Positions 25,979 through 34,059 of a stretch of 64,000 nucleotides of DNA are shown one piece after another. This stretch comes from Bacteroidota bacterium (lineage in GTDB: Bacteria > Bacteroidota > Bacteroidia > Chitinophagales > Chitinophagaceae): NCBI GenBank assembly GCA_018267585.1, contig JAFDYE010000837.1:1-64000 (forward strand), read 5' to 3'. How positions within the stretch are numbered: the stretch's first letter is position 1; the number at the start of each line of letters is the position of its first letter. A program made the position numbers and the translations under genes. The notes below the pieces were generated by a model. It was not told the origin of the DNA. It made no database searches and was given only the letters and a program-made list of their open reading frames with translations.

Positions 25979-27028
25979 ATGAGCGGTCATATCATTAAGG
26001 TAACCATTCTCGACATCGCGCGGGAATTGAATATAACTGCGGCGACGGTTTCTCGCGCACTGAACGATCATCCCGGTATACGCGAGTCAACCAAGAAGGC
26101 GGTGCGGGAGACCGCGACCCGGCTTAACTACAAGCACAACAAGATCGCTTCTTCGTTGCGGCTTGGAAGATCGAGCATTATCGGGGTGATCATCCCGTCG
26201 GCAGAGATCAATTTCTTCGGCTCTGTCGTTCACGGCATCGAGAAGGTGGCGGCCGAGAACAACTATACCGTCCTGATCTACCAGTCAAATGAGCTCTACG
26301 AACACGAGAAGAAGGGTGTCCAGACCTTTCTGCAGTCCAGGGTAGACGGGGTATTGGCGTCTATCAGCAAAGAGACGATCAACCTCGATCACTATTCCGA
26401 GATCCGCAACCGGGGGATACCGCTCGTGCTCTTCGATCGCACTGACCCCCGGCTGGGGGTGGCGTCGGTGGAGGTCGACGATTTTGCCGGCGCCTTTCAG
26501 GCGACGAGCCATCTTATCGATGAAGGGTGCCGCCGCGTAGCGCATATTGCGGGACAGCAGCACGTAAATATCTTCAATCTCCGGCTGAAGGGCTATGTCG
26601 AGGCCCTGAACGTCCATAATATTCCGCTCAACGACGACCTTATCGTATATGGGAAGGTCAGCATCGATTCCGGCCGCGAATGCATGAACCAGCTGCTTTC
26701 GAGGCCGGTGCTCCCCGACGCGGTGTTTGCCGTCGAAGATTTTACCGCGCTCGGCGCGATACAGGCGATCAAGGCGGCGGGGCTCCGGATCCCGGAGGAT
26801 ATCGCCATTATCGGTTTTGCCAATGAGGCCTTCGGCGAGTATATCACCCCGTCGCTGTCCACAGTCAACCAGCAGACCGTCGCCATGGGCGAGGAGGCCG
26901 CCAGGCTGCTTTTCGAAGGGTTGCGGGGCGGAGGCCAGCCGCGTAGGCTCGTGCTGAAGCCCCAGGTCATCTGCCGGGGATCGAGCAGGAGGATGAACTC
27001 AGCCCCCTCGCCGTTTCCTGCTTTATAG
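25979..27028 (+). CDS. LacI-family transcriptional regulator
   Basis: The protein is 349 residues. The helix-turn-helix at about residues 8-30 reads VTILDIARELNITAATVSRAL, followed by the hinge helix NKIASSLRLGRS. A periplasmic-binding-protein-like sensor domain runs to the end (IGVIIPSAEINFFGSVVHGIEK, then AVEDFTALGAIQAIKAAG). The gene starts three bases after the glycosidase stop, so it is part of the same transcript. By family knowledge it binds a sugar released from the glycan. The palindromes at 13517 and 8212 are good candidates for its operators. Confidence 0.95.
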   Translation: MSGHIIKVTILDIARELNITAATVSRALNDHPGIRESTKKAVRETATRLNYKHNKIASSLRLGRSSIIGVIIPSAEINFFGSVVHGIEKVAAENNYTVLIYQSNELYEHEKKGVQTFLQSRVDGVLASISKETINLDHYSEIRNRGIPLVLFDRTDPRLGVASVEVDDFAGAFQATSHLIDEGCRRVAHIAGQQHVNIFNLRLKGYVEALNVHNIPLNDDLIVYGKVSIDSGRECMNQLLSRPVLPDAVFAVEDFTALGAIQAIKAAGLRIPEDIAIIGFANEAFGEYITPSLSTVNQQTVAMGEEAARLLFEGLRGGGQPRRLVLKPQVICRGSSRRMNSAPSPFPAL

Positions 27029-27169
27029 GTCATCTTGCATCGGTTGCCATCGCCAGGTCCCTGATAAAAAGGGAATGAAGCTGTCCAGATCGCCCCCCCG
27101 GAAAGTCCATAGAGGACCCGGAAAAATCGCCGTTTAAGCAGGAGCTTTGTTATATAAAATATCAAAGCA

Positions 27170-27580
27170 ATGGCAGAGATCATCCACAAACTGGTTATAA
27201 AAGTCAGCCCGGAAAAGGTGTATGAAGCAATCACCACGCAGCGCGGACTGGAGTCCTGGTGGTGTAAGAACACGATCGCCAGACCGGAAGTCGGGTTCAC
27301 AAATGTGTTCACATTCGGAAAGGACGTCAGTGAATTTAAAGTATCCAGGCTCTCCCCCAACAAGAACGTCGAATGGAAGGGAATCCGGTCCGTCGACGAA
27401 TGGGTTGGCACCACCATCTCTTTCGATCTGGCGGAAAAGAACGGGAATACCGTAGTACGGTTCACCCATGCGGACTGGAGGGAGGTGACAGACCTCTATG
27501 CGGAGTGCAACTATCACTGGGCGCTGTTTATGAAGAGCCTGAAGACCCATTGTGAGATCGGGATAGGAACTCCTTCATGA
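27170..27580 (+). CDS. SRPBCC/AHSA1-like domain protein
   Basis: The product is 136 residues. It opens with IIHKLVIKVSPEKVYEAITTQRGLESWWC, the standard start of the activator-of-Hsp90 homologue branch of the START/SRPBCC fold. It ends with a helix NYHWALFMKSLKTHCEIG. These proteins bind hydrophobic small molecules in a deep cavity; the ligand is unknown. It is 26 bases upstream of the SnoaL-like gene and probably co-transcribed. The 140-base gap before it shows no firm promoter. Confidence 0.88.
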   Translation: MAEIIHKLVIKVSPEKVYEAITTQRGLESWWCKNTIARPEVGFTNVFTFGKDVSEFKVSRLSPNKNVEWKGIRSVDEWVGTTISFDLAEKNGNTVVRFTHADWREVTDLYAECNYHWALFMKSLKTHCEIGIGTPS

Positions 27581-27605
27581 GCTCATTAATTTAAAAACAA
27601 TAACT

Positions 27606-27986
27606 ATGATCCGGGAAGAAAAAAGGACCCTCAGCACACAGGAAGTAGCCGACCGGTTCCACGAACTGGCCCAACAGGAAAAATGGTTTGAGATCCAGGA
27701 CGAGTTTTTCGCCGCCGATGTCAGAAGCGTAGAGCCCGAACACTCGGTGTACCTCGGCTATGCCGAAGGCAAGACGCCGGTTCGCAACAAGGGTATGGAG
27801 TTCGTCCAACGCATCCGGGACGTACATAAAATGTATACCTCTGCGCCTATAGTCAGCGGAAATCATTTCGTTGTAGGACGGACAATGGATATCACGGTTC
27901 AGCCCCACGGCAGGATCAGGATCGAAGAGCTGATGGTCTATGAGGTGAAGGACGGAAAGATCGTCCTCGAGCAGTTCTTTTATTGA
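27606..27986 (+). CDS. SnoaL-like / NTF2-fold protein
   Basis: The product is 126 residues. The pattern VADRFHELAQQEKWFEIQDEFFAADVRSVEPE at the start and VYEVKDGKIVLEQFFY at the end is typical of SnoaL-like cone-shaped alpha-plus-beta barrels. Members are enzymes or ligand binders with diverse roles. Nothing in the sequence fixes the reaction. It is followed by a clear terminator and forms a two-gene unit with the SRPBCC gene. Confidence 0.85.
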   Translation: MIREEKRTLSTQEVADRFHELAQQEKWFEIQDEFFAADVRSVEPEHSVYLGYAEGKTPVRNKGMEFVQRIRDVHKMYTSAPIVSGNHFVVGRTMDITVQPHGRIRIEELMVYEVKDGKIVLEQFFY

Positions 27987-28016
27987 TTGGTTTACGACGC
28001 AGAAAAGGCTTTTCGG

Positions 28017-28045
28017 CCCGCTTCTTAAATGGAGCGGGTTTTTTT
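28017..28045 (+). terminator. Terminator after the SnoaL-like gene
   Basis: A 6-bp stem CCCGCT / AGCGGG with a ten-base loop is followed by seven T residues. It lies 30 bases after the stop codon of the SnoaL-like gene. Confidence 0.75.
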
Positions 28046-28118
28046 GTATTTGCGGTAAACTGTTAATATCGGCTCAATTGTGGTTAAGATTAAAGATATG
28101 TGCTATATATTCGCCTGA

Positions 28119-28126
28119 TATTTTTG
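28119..28126 (+). promoter_or_regulatory. -7 promoter element for the DapA-family gene
   Basis: TATTTTTG fully matches TAnnTTTG and lies 16 bases before the ATG at 28142, which would leave a short leader. No strong -33 TTTG is at the usual spacing, so this is a moderate prediction. Confidence 0.4.
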
Positions 28127-28141
28127 AGAAAACTATTGCTT

Positions 28142-29056
28142 ATGTCTATATCATGGAATGGCGTATACCCTGCACTGACGACCAATTTTACGGCTCATGA
28201 CGAGCTCGACCTGCCTTTATTCAACAAAAATTTAGAGTTCCAGATCGAGTCGGGCGTCGATGGCGTGGTCCTTGGCGGCTCGCTGGGGGAGGCGAGTACG
28301 CTGACGCTGGACGAAAAAGAACGGCTGGTCAGGTCTGCGGTTGAAACAGCAGGGCGGCGGGTTCCGGTGATACTGAATATTGCGGAGGGCTCTACCCGGG
28401 AGGCGATCCGCCAGGCTAAGCTGGCGAAAGAATGGGAGGCCGAAGGGCTGATGCTGCTGCCGCCGATGCGGTACAAGGCCGACGAACGGGAGACGGTAGA
28501 ATATTTCAAGGCGGTGGCCCGGGCGACCGACCTGCCAATCATGGTCTATAATAATCCTGTAGAATACCGGATAGAGGTAACGCTGGCGATGTTCGATCAG
28601 CTGGTGGAATGCGGGAATATCCAGGCGGTAAAAGAGTCTACGCGGGATGTGACCAACGTGACGCGGATGATCAATGCATTTGGCGACAGGTTCAAGATAC
28701 TTTGCGGTGTCGACACGATCGCCGTGGAGGAAATGCTGCTGGGCTCCACGGGATGGATCGCGGGCCTGGTTTGCGCCTTTCCGGCGGAGACCGTTGCGAT
28801 CTACCGGATGGTAAAGGCCGGGAAGGTCGCGGAGGCGACCCGTATATACCGGTGGTTCATGCCCCTGCTGGAATTCGATATCCGGCCCAAGCTGGTCCAG
28901 TACATCAAGCTGGCCGAAGAGCGGGTGGGGGTGGGAAGCGAGCATGTTCGTGCTCCGAGACTTGCCCTCGTCGGGAAAGAAAGAGAGACCGCTCTGAAGA
29001 TCATCGATACCGCGCTCGCCAACAGACCCGAGTTGGGTGACTATCTTTCGCTTTGA
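28142..29056 (+). CDS. DapA-family (dihydrodipicolinate synthase/N-acetylneuraminate lyase) enzyme
   Basis: The protein is 304 residues from MSISWNGVYPAL; the frame is open 14 codons further upstream, but the promoter-like element there argues against that start. Key parts are LGGSLGEASTLTLDEK for substrate carboxylate binding, the catalytic Tyr in MVYNNPVEYR and the Schiff-base Lys in AVKESTRDVTN. All core catalytic residues of the class I aldolase/dehydratase family are present. Members include keto-deoxy sugar-acid dehydratases, sialate lyase and DapA. A catabolic sugar-acid role is likely given the flanking PULs. The gene is alone, with its own promoter-like element and terminator. Confidence 0.88.
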   Translation: MSISWNGVYPALTTNFTAHDELDLPLFNKNLEFQIESGVDGVVLGGSLGEASTLTLDEKERLVRSAVETAGRRVPVILNIAEGSTREAIRQAKLAKEWEAEGLMLLPPMRYKADERETVEYFKAVARATDLPIMVYNNPVEYRIEVTLAMFDQLVECGNIQAVKESTRDVTNVTRMINAFGDRFKILCGVDTIAVEEMLLGSTGWIAGLVCAFPAETVAIYRMVKAGKVAEATRIYRWFMPLLEFDIRPKLVQYIKLAEERVGVGSEHVRAPRLALVGKERETALKIIDTALANRPELGDYLSL

Positions 29057-29075
29057 ACTAAAATTATCAAATGGA

Positions 29076-29110
29076 AAAGCCGGGCGACATTGTCGTCCGG
29101 CTTTCTTGTT
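29076..29110 (+). terminator. Long-stem terminator after the DapA-family gene
   Basis: A 13-bp stem with one G-T wobble (AAAGCCGGGCGAC / GTCGTCCGGCTTT) and loop ATT is followed by the T-rich CTTGTT. It lies 20 bases after the stop codon. Confidence 0.8.
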
Positions 29111-29123
29111 AAAAAAGTATACA
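29108..29123. repeat. Shared 16-base motif upstream of PUL B
   Basis: GTTAAAAAAGTATACA occurs here and again at 47918-47933, before the sugar-acid operon. The motif contains the GTATAC palindrome. Its place before the first gene of each run suggests a common regulator site or promoter-upstream element. Part of the match is low-complexity A. Confidence 0.4.
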
Positions 29124-29164
29124 TTTTAAATAGAATTTCGAATTTTTATCTTCGTTCAACTTTT

Positions 29165-29172
29165 TAGCTTTG
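29165..29172 (+). promoter_or_regulatory. -7 promoter element for PUL B susC
   Basis: TAGCTTTG fully matches TAnnTTTG. It lies 42 bases downstream of the shared 16-base motif and 149 bases before the susC ATG, leaving a long leader. The rest of this 264-base gap, beyond the terminator and these sites, shows nothing else I can name. Confidence 0.45.
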
Positions 29173-29320
29173 GTAGCATAAGAAATTTTATCCTCTAAAA
29201 AAGACTGATCGCAAACAGATTGCTGGTGATGGCCAGATGGACGTCCTGCGCCATGACGAGCACGAGAATGCTTTGCCTTCCTGAAAACTGCTTTTAAAAC
29301 AAACCAAAACTTAACAACTT

Positions 29321-32300
29321 ATGCGTGTTAGAATTCTCTACATGATATTCCTTTTTGGGATGATCGGGCGTCTGGCAGCCGCCCCTGCAGAAGCCATCCA
29401 TGGACGGGTAGTCGACCAGCTGACCGGAAAGCCGCTAGCCGGCGTGTCGGTGTCCATCAAAGGGAAAAGGGGTGGGGTGACAACCAATGAGGATGGCTGG
29501 TTTACGATCAATATCCCTTCTTCGAACGCCGTTCTTCAATTTTCTTCCGTTGGCTATGTCTCCGCTGAACAGGCGGTGAGCGCGGGTTCTTCCAATATAA
29601 CCATATCGCTTGCCCAGGACCAGAAGGGAATGAACGAGGTCGTGGTGACAGCGCTGGGAATCCAGCGACAGGCCAAATCACTGACCTATTCGGCCCAAAA
29701 GATCGGCGGTGAGCAGGTCAACGAGATCCGGGACGCCAGCTTTGCCAATACATTGTCGGGAAAGGTGGCCGGTCTGACGGTGACGCCTACTTCCAATGGT
29801 CCCGGCGGGGCTACGCGTATCGTACTGCGGGGGAACAGGAGCATTCAGGGGACTAACAACGCCCTGATCGTCGTCGATGGGGTCGCGATCGACAACCAGA
29901 CGATCTCGGGCGAGGTAAAGGACGAGGCGGGTTCGGCCAATTTCGGCCAGAGCGGCAGCGACGGTCTGTCCAATATAAATCCCGACGATATCGAGTCCAT
30001 GACGATATTGAAGGGCGCGGCCGGCGCCGCGCTGTATGGCAGCCGGGCCGCCAACGGTGTTATCATTATAACGACCAAAAAAGGCAAAACGGGTAAGATG
30101 ACCGTTGCGCTGAATTCCGGCCTCCAGGCCGACGACGCGTTCAGCATTCCAAAAATGCAGACCGCTTACAGCCAGGGCGTCGGCGGCGTATACGGCACCA
30201 ACGTGCTGACCAGCTGGGGAGCGAAGGCGACGGGTCAGCAGGTGACCGACTGGCGCGGACAGAGCGCGTCGCTGCACACCTATTCCGGGAGCAACGTCAA
30301 GGACTTCTACCGGACGGGAGTGACCACCAACAATGCGATCTCTCTGACCTCGGGTTCCGACAAAATATCTAGCTACCTGTCCTACGCCAACAACAATGTC
30401 AACGGTATCGCGCCTGGCAACCGGCTGATGCGAAATACCTTCAACGGCCGTTTTGACGTCAATATCACCGACCGGCTGTCGGCGGACGCCAAGGTCACCT
30501 ATATCGTACAGGATATCTACAACAAACCGGGAATCGGCAGCGACGGCCTGCTGGCGGCTAATGTCTACAGCATTCCTTCGAGCGTGAATCAAAATGACCT
30601 TAAGGTCTACAGGACCGTGGACGTGACCGGTGTCGAAACGCCGACCTTCTGGTCGTCCAAGCCCGATCCCGTGATCATGAACCCCTACTGGACGGTAAAC
30701 AACACCCATCACGACGAGAACAGGTCGCGGATACTGGGGCTGGTGTCGCTGAAATACAAATTAACCGACTGGCTGAATATCCAGGGCCGCGTCAGCAGCG
30801 ACAGCTACAACGAGTTCAATACCCAGAAGTACGCCAACAATACGGCCAACTATGCGCGCCAGCCGGGCGGATACTATGCAGAAGAGAACAACTTCGTGTA
30901 CGAGCGCAACTATGACGTGCTGATCAACGGCAACAACAATATCACCCGCGACCTGAAGGTGACCTATAATATCGGCAGCAGCCTGCTGGATCGCGGGTCG
31001 AGACACCGGGTAACGATCGCGGACGGACTGGCGTTCACCAACAAGTACGATCTCACCTATGCATCGACGTTAAAGGAGACGGTCTCGACGGTCAAACGCG
31101 AGCTGCAGTCGGTCTATGGCACGGCGCAATTCTCGTACAAAGATTTTCTTTTTCTGGATGCGACGGCCAGAAACGACTGGTCGAGCACGATCCCGGAACC
31201 CTATAGCTATTTCTATCCCTCCGTCGGTCTGACGGCCGTTCTTTCCGAGATGGTCAGGCTGCCCGATTGGGTGAGCCTGGCGCGGGTGCGTGGTTCGCTG
31301 ACGAGGGTGGGCAACGATCCCGACCCCTATCTGCTGGCGCAGACCTATCGGTTCATTCCCGGCGGTTTTGGCGGGTATATTGCCAGCCAGACGAGCGCGG
31401 CCATCCCCGGGCTGCAGCCCGAGCTAACGACGGCCTTCGAGACCGGTACCGAATGGCGTTTCTTTAGCGACAGACTGGGTATCGACCTCACCTACTACCG
31501 GACGAATTCGAAGAACCAGCTGTTGTCCGTAAGCACCGCGGCCTCTTCCGGGTTCTCCAGCCAGTATATCAACGCGGGGAATATCCAGAACTCCGGCGTG
31601 GAGATCGTATTGAACGCGCAGCCGGTAAAGACGCGCGACTTTGCCTGGAATCTGACGTTGAACTACGCCCTCAACAAGAACAAAGTTGTGTCTGTCGCCC
31701 CGGGCCTGGCTTATACCTATCTCGGATCTGCCGATCTCGTAAGGACGGTACAGCCAAGGGTTGCGCAGGGCGGTTCGTATGGCGATCTGTATGGCGCGAA
31801 ATGGGCGACGCTCAAGGGTCAGCACCTGCTGGGGGCCAATGGCCTGCCGACCTGGACGACGGACTATCAGAGCGTGGGTAATTTCAATCCCAACTATACC
31901 ATCGGCTTTAGCAATACCTTCTCCTACAAGGGCTGGAGCCTGGGCGTACTGGTCGACGGGAAATTTGGCGGGGTGATAGCAAGCGGTACGGCGGCTGAGC
32001 TGGCATATAACGGACTCTCCGAGGTGACCTCGAAATACCGGGAGGACGCAGGGCTGATATTGCCCGGTGTTCACGCCGACGGCTCGTCGAACAGCACGGG
32101 CGTAAAGGCAGAAGATTTCTGGAAGAGCGTCAGCCAGGGAGCTTCCAGCAATGCCGAGTTCTTTACGTTCGACGCCACCAACGTAAGACTGCGCGAGCTG
32201 TCACTGGGCTATGACTTCAGGAAACTGCCTGCCTTTATCAAGTCGGCGAAGCTGAGCTTTATCGCGCGGAATCTCCTTTTCCTGTACAGGGGCAGCTCCA

Positions 32301-32443
32301 TTCTCGATCTGCCAGGTATAGGGAAGCGTAAATTGGATATCGACCCCGAGGCCAGCTACGGCAACAGCAATTTCCAGGGGGTGGAGAACTACAGCCTGCC
32401 TACTACGAGAAGCATGGGTCTGAACCTGAAACTTTCATTTTAA
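29321..32443 (+). CDS. SusC/RagA-family TonB-dependent outer-membrane transporter (PUL B)
   Basis: The protein is 1040 residues. A signal peptide ends near GRLAAAPAEA. A carboxypeptidase-regulatory-like domain lies at about 25-105 (IHGRVVDQLTGKPLAGVSV). The plug begins at MNEVVVTALGIQRQAKSL and includes ALIVVDGVAIDN and ILKGAAGAALYGSRAANGVIIITTKKG. The C-terminus ends SMGLNLKLSF. The partner SusD follows after 12 bases. The locus content points to an N-acetylhexosamine oligosaccharide as cargo, as inference. No STN domain is present. Confidence 0.97.
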   Translation: MRVRILYMIFLFGMIGRLAAAPAEAIHGRVVDQLTGKPLAGVSVSIKGKRGGVTTNEDGWFTINIPSSNAVLQFSSVGYVSAEQAVSAGSSNITISLAQDQKGMNEVVVTALGIQRQAKSLTYSAQKIGGEQVNEIRDASFANTLSGKVAGLTVTPTSNGPGGATRIVLRGNRSIQGTNNALIVVDGVAIDNQTISGEVKDEAGSANFGQSGSDGLSNINPDDIESMTILKGAAGAALYGSRAANGVIIITTKKGKTGKMTVALNSGLQADDAFSIPKMQTAYSQGVGGVYGTNVLTSWGAKATGQQVTDWRGQSASLHTYSGSNVKDFYRTGVTTNNAISLTSGSDKISSYLSYANNNVNGIAPGNRLMRNTFNGRFDVNITDRLSADAKVTYIVQDIYNKPGIGSDGLLAANVYSIPSSVNQNDLKVYRTVDVTGVETPTFWSSKPDPVIMNPYWTVNNTHHDENRSRILGLVSLKYKLTDWLNIQGRVSSDSYNEFNTQKYANNTANYARQPGGYYAEENNFVYERNYDVLINGNNNITRDLKVTYNIGSSLLDRGSRHRVTIADGLAFTNKYDLTYASTLKETVSTVKRELQSVYGTAQFSYKDFLFLDATARNDWSSTIPEPYSYFYPSVGLTAVLSEMVRLPDWVSLARVRGSLTRVGNDPDPYLLAQTYRFIPGGFGGYIASQTSAAIPGLQPELTTAFETGTEWRFFSDRLGIDLTYYRTNSKNQLLSVSTAASSGFSSQYINAGNIQNSGVEIVLNAQPVKTRDFAWNLTLNYALNKNKVVSVAPGLAYTYLGSADLVRTVQPRVAQGGSYGDLYGAKWATLKGQHLLGANGLPTWTTDYQSVGNFNPNYTIGFSNTFSYKGWSLGVLVDGKFGGVIASGTAAELAYNGLSEVTSKYREDAGLILPGVHADGSSNSTGVKAEDFWKSVSQGASSNAEFFTFDATNVRLRELSLGYDFRKLPAFIKSAKLSFIARNLLFLYRGSSILDLPGIGKRKLDIDPEASYGNSNFQGVENYSLPTTRSMGLNLKLSF

Positions 32444-32455
32444 AAATTATCGACA

Positions 32456-34033
32456 ATGAATAGGTCAATCAATCGATATATCAGTGCGGGTGTAATCATT
32501 CTTGCTCTTGCAGCCGGGCTCAACTCGTGCACGAAGAAATATGCGGAGATGAACACCAACCCTTCTGCGATATCCGCGATCACCGCTGCACAGTATCCGC
32601 AGATGTTCGCGTACGCGCAGCAATCCGTGACCCTGAGTCCGGACAATTTCGAGATCGGGGAAGGAGCGGTCGCCGACGTGTATGCCCAATATTTTGGTCA
32701 GATAGCCGGCTTCAATACGGACCGGTATGGCATCCAGCAGACCTGGCTGCCTGCGGCCTGGAACCCGGCCTATGTGTCCGCGGCGCCGCAGCTGCTGACG
32801 ATCATGGCGGGCACCGACAAGAACTCCTCCATGAACGCCGTCGCCAATATCTGGTGGGTCTGGACCTTTCACCGGATAACCGACTATTTCGGACCGGTGC
32901 CATACAGCCAGGCGGGCAGCGGAGTGCGCTATCCGAAATACGACCGGCAGGACTCGATCTATTTCGATTTCTTCAAGCGACTGGACGCGGCGGTGACCGT
33001 GCTCAACAGTCATAAGGGCGAGAAACCATTCGGGACCTTTGACCTGGTCTACCACAAGCAAAGCGATCCGGTATCGGCCTGGATAAAGTTCGCCAATACG
33101 CTGCGGCTCCGGCTGGCGTTGCGCATATCGGCGATCAACCCGGCACTGGCAAAGACGCAGGCCGAGGCGGCGGTGGCGGGCGGAGTGATGACGGATATCG
33201 GCACCGATGCCTATATGCAGAAGACCAATGCGACGTACAACGAAGAGAACGCCCTGTCCGTCATCTCGGGATGGGAGGATGTCGGGATGAGCGCCACGAT
33301 GGCGTCCATCCAGAAAGGCTATAACGACCCGCGGATGCCGATCTTCTGGCAGCCCGCCACGCAGTCCGGCTCTTACAATGGCCTGCGCAACGGGCTGAGC
33401 GACGCGGAGAAGGGAAATATCGACGCCAATTCCTCCGTCAATGTCTCGCATACGGGGACCCGCTGGTGTACCTATTCCGGGGGCAACTGGAGGGCGGTCT
33501 ATACCACTCCGCAGGACCTGATGCACGCTGCCGAGGCGTATTTCCTCCGGGCCGAGGGCGCCCTGAACGGATGGAATATGGGGGACAACGCGCAAAATCT
33601 GTATGAGACGGGTATCAAGACCTCGATGGCGCAGTGGGGGATCACCGACGCCGCCGTCATCAACACTTATGTAAAGAACACGGCTACCCCCGTGGCGCCC
33701 GGCGACGGGATGAATTCGGGCCCGGTGAACGACTATCCGGTGCTGTGGAGCAGCGATCCGACGATGCAGCGGGCACAGGTCGCGCAGCAGAAATGGCTGG
33801 CGCTCTGGCCCGACGGAATGGAAGGCTGGGCGGAGTACCGCAGGACGGACCTGCCCAAACTCTACCCCGTGCTGCACAGCGACAACGCTGACGTTCCGGT
33901 GGGCACTACTATCAAGCGGATGCCTTTTTTACAATCGGAGAAATTGGTCAATGCAGACCAGGTGGCCGCAGCGGTGACCCTGCTCGGCGGGCCGGACAAC
34001 GCGGCAACAAGGCTTTGGTGGGATGTGCAATAA
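32456..34033 (+). CDS. SusD/RagB-type nutrient-binding outer-membrane lipoprotein (PUL B)
   Basis: The protein is 525 residues with the lipobox ALAAGLNSC, Cys at residue 25. It belongs to the shorter SusD-like group: FNTDRYGIQQTWLPAAWNPAYVSAAPQLL early, FANTLRLRLALRISAINPALA in the middle, and MEGWAEYRRTDLPKLYPV near the end. It pairs with the SusC just upstream. The sequence is clearly different from the SusD at 16780, so the two PULs are not recent copies of one another. Confidence 0.94.
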   Translation: MNRSINRYISAGVIILALAAGLNSCTKKYAEMNTNPSAISAITAAQYPQMFAYAQQSVTLSPDNFEIGEGAVADVYAQYFGQIAGFNTDRYGIQQTWLPAAWNPAYVSAAPQLLTIMAGTDKNSSMNAVANIWWVWTFHRITDYFGPVPYSQAGSGVRYPKYDRQDSIYFDFFKRLDAAVTVLNSHKGEKPFGTFDLVYHKQSDPVSAWIKFANTLRLRLALRISAINPALAKTQAEAAVAGGVMTDIGTDAYMQKTNATYNEENALSVISGWEDVGMSATMASIQKGYNDPRMPIFWQPATQSGSYNGLRNGLSDAEKGNIDANSSVNVSHTGTRWCTYSGGNWRAVYTTPQDLMHAAEAYFLRAEGALNGWNMGDNAQNLYETGIKTSMAQWGITDAAVINTYVKNTATPVAPGDGMNSGPVNDYPVLWSSDPTMQRAQVAQQKWLALWPDGMEGWAEYRRTDLPKLYPVLHSDNADVPVGTTIKRMPFLQSEKLVNADQVAAAVTLLGGPDNAATRLWWDVQ

Positions 34034-34059
34034 TAATAGGTTATATTTAAAGAAAAAGG

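Noticed and set aside
28050..28066. A GTAAAC...GTTAAT half-palindrome before the DapA-family gene, compared with the LacI-type sites
   Set aside because: The right half does not match well and the central CG is missing, so it is not counted as an operator.
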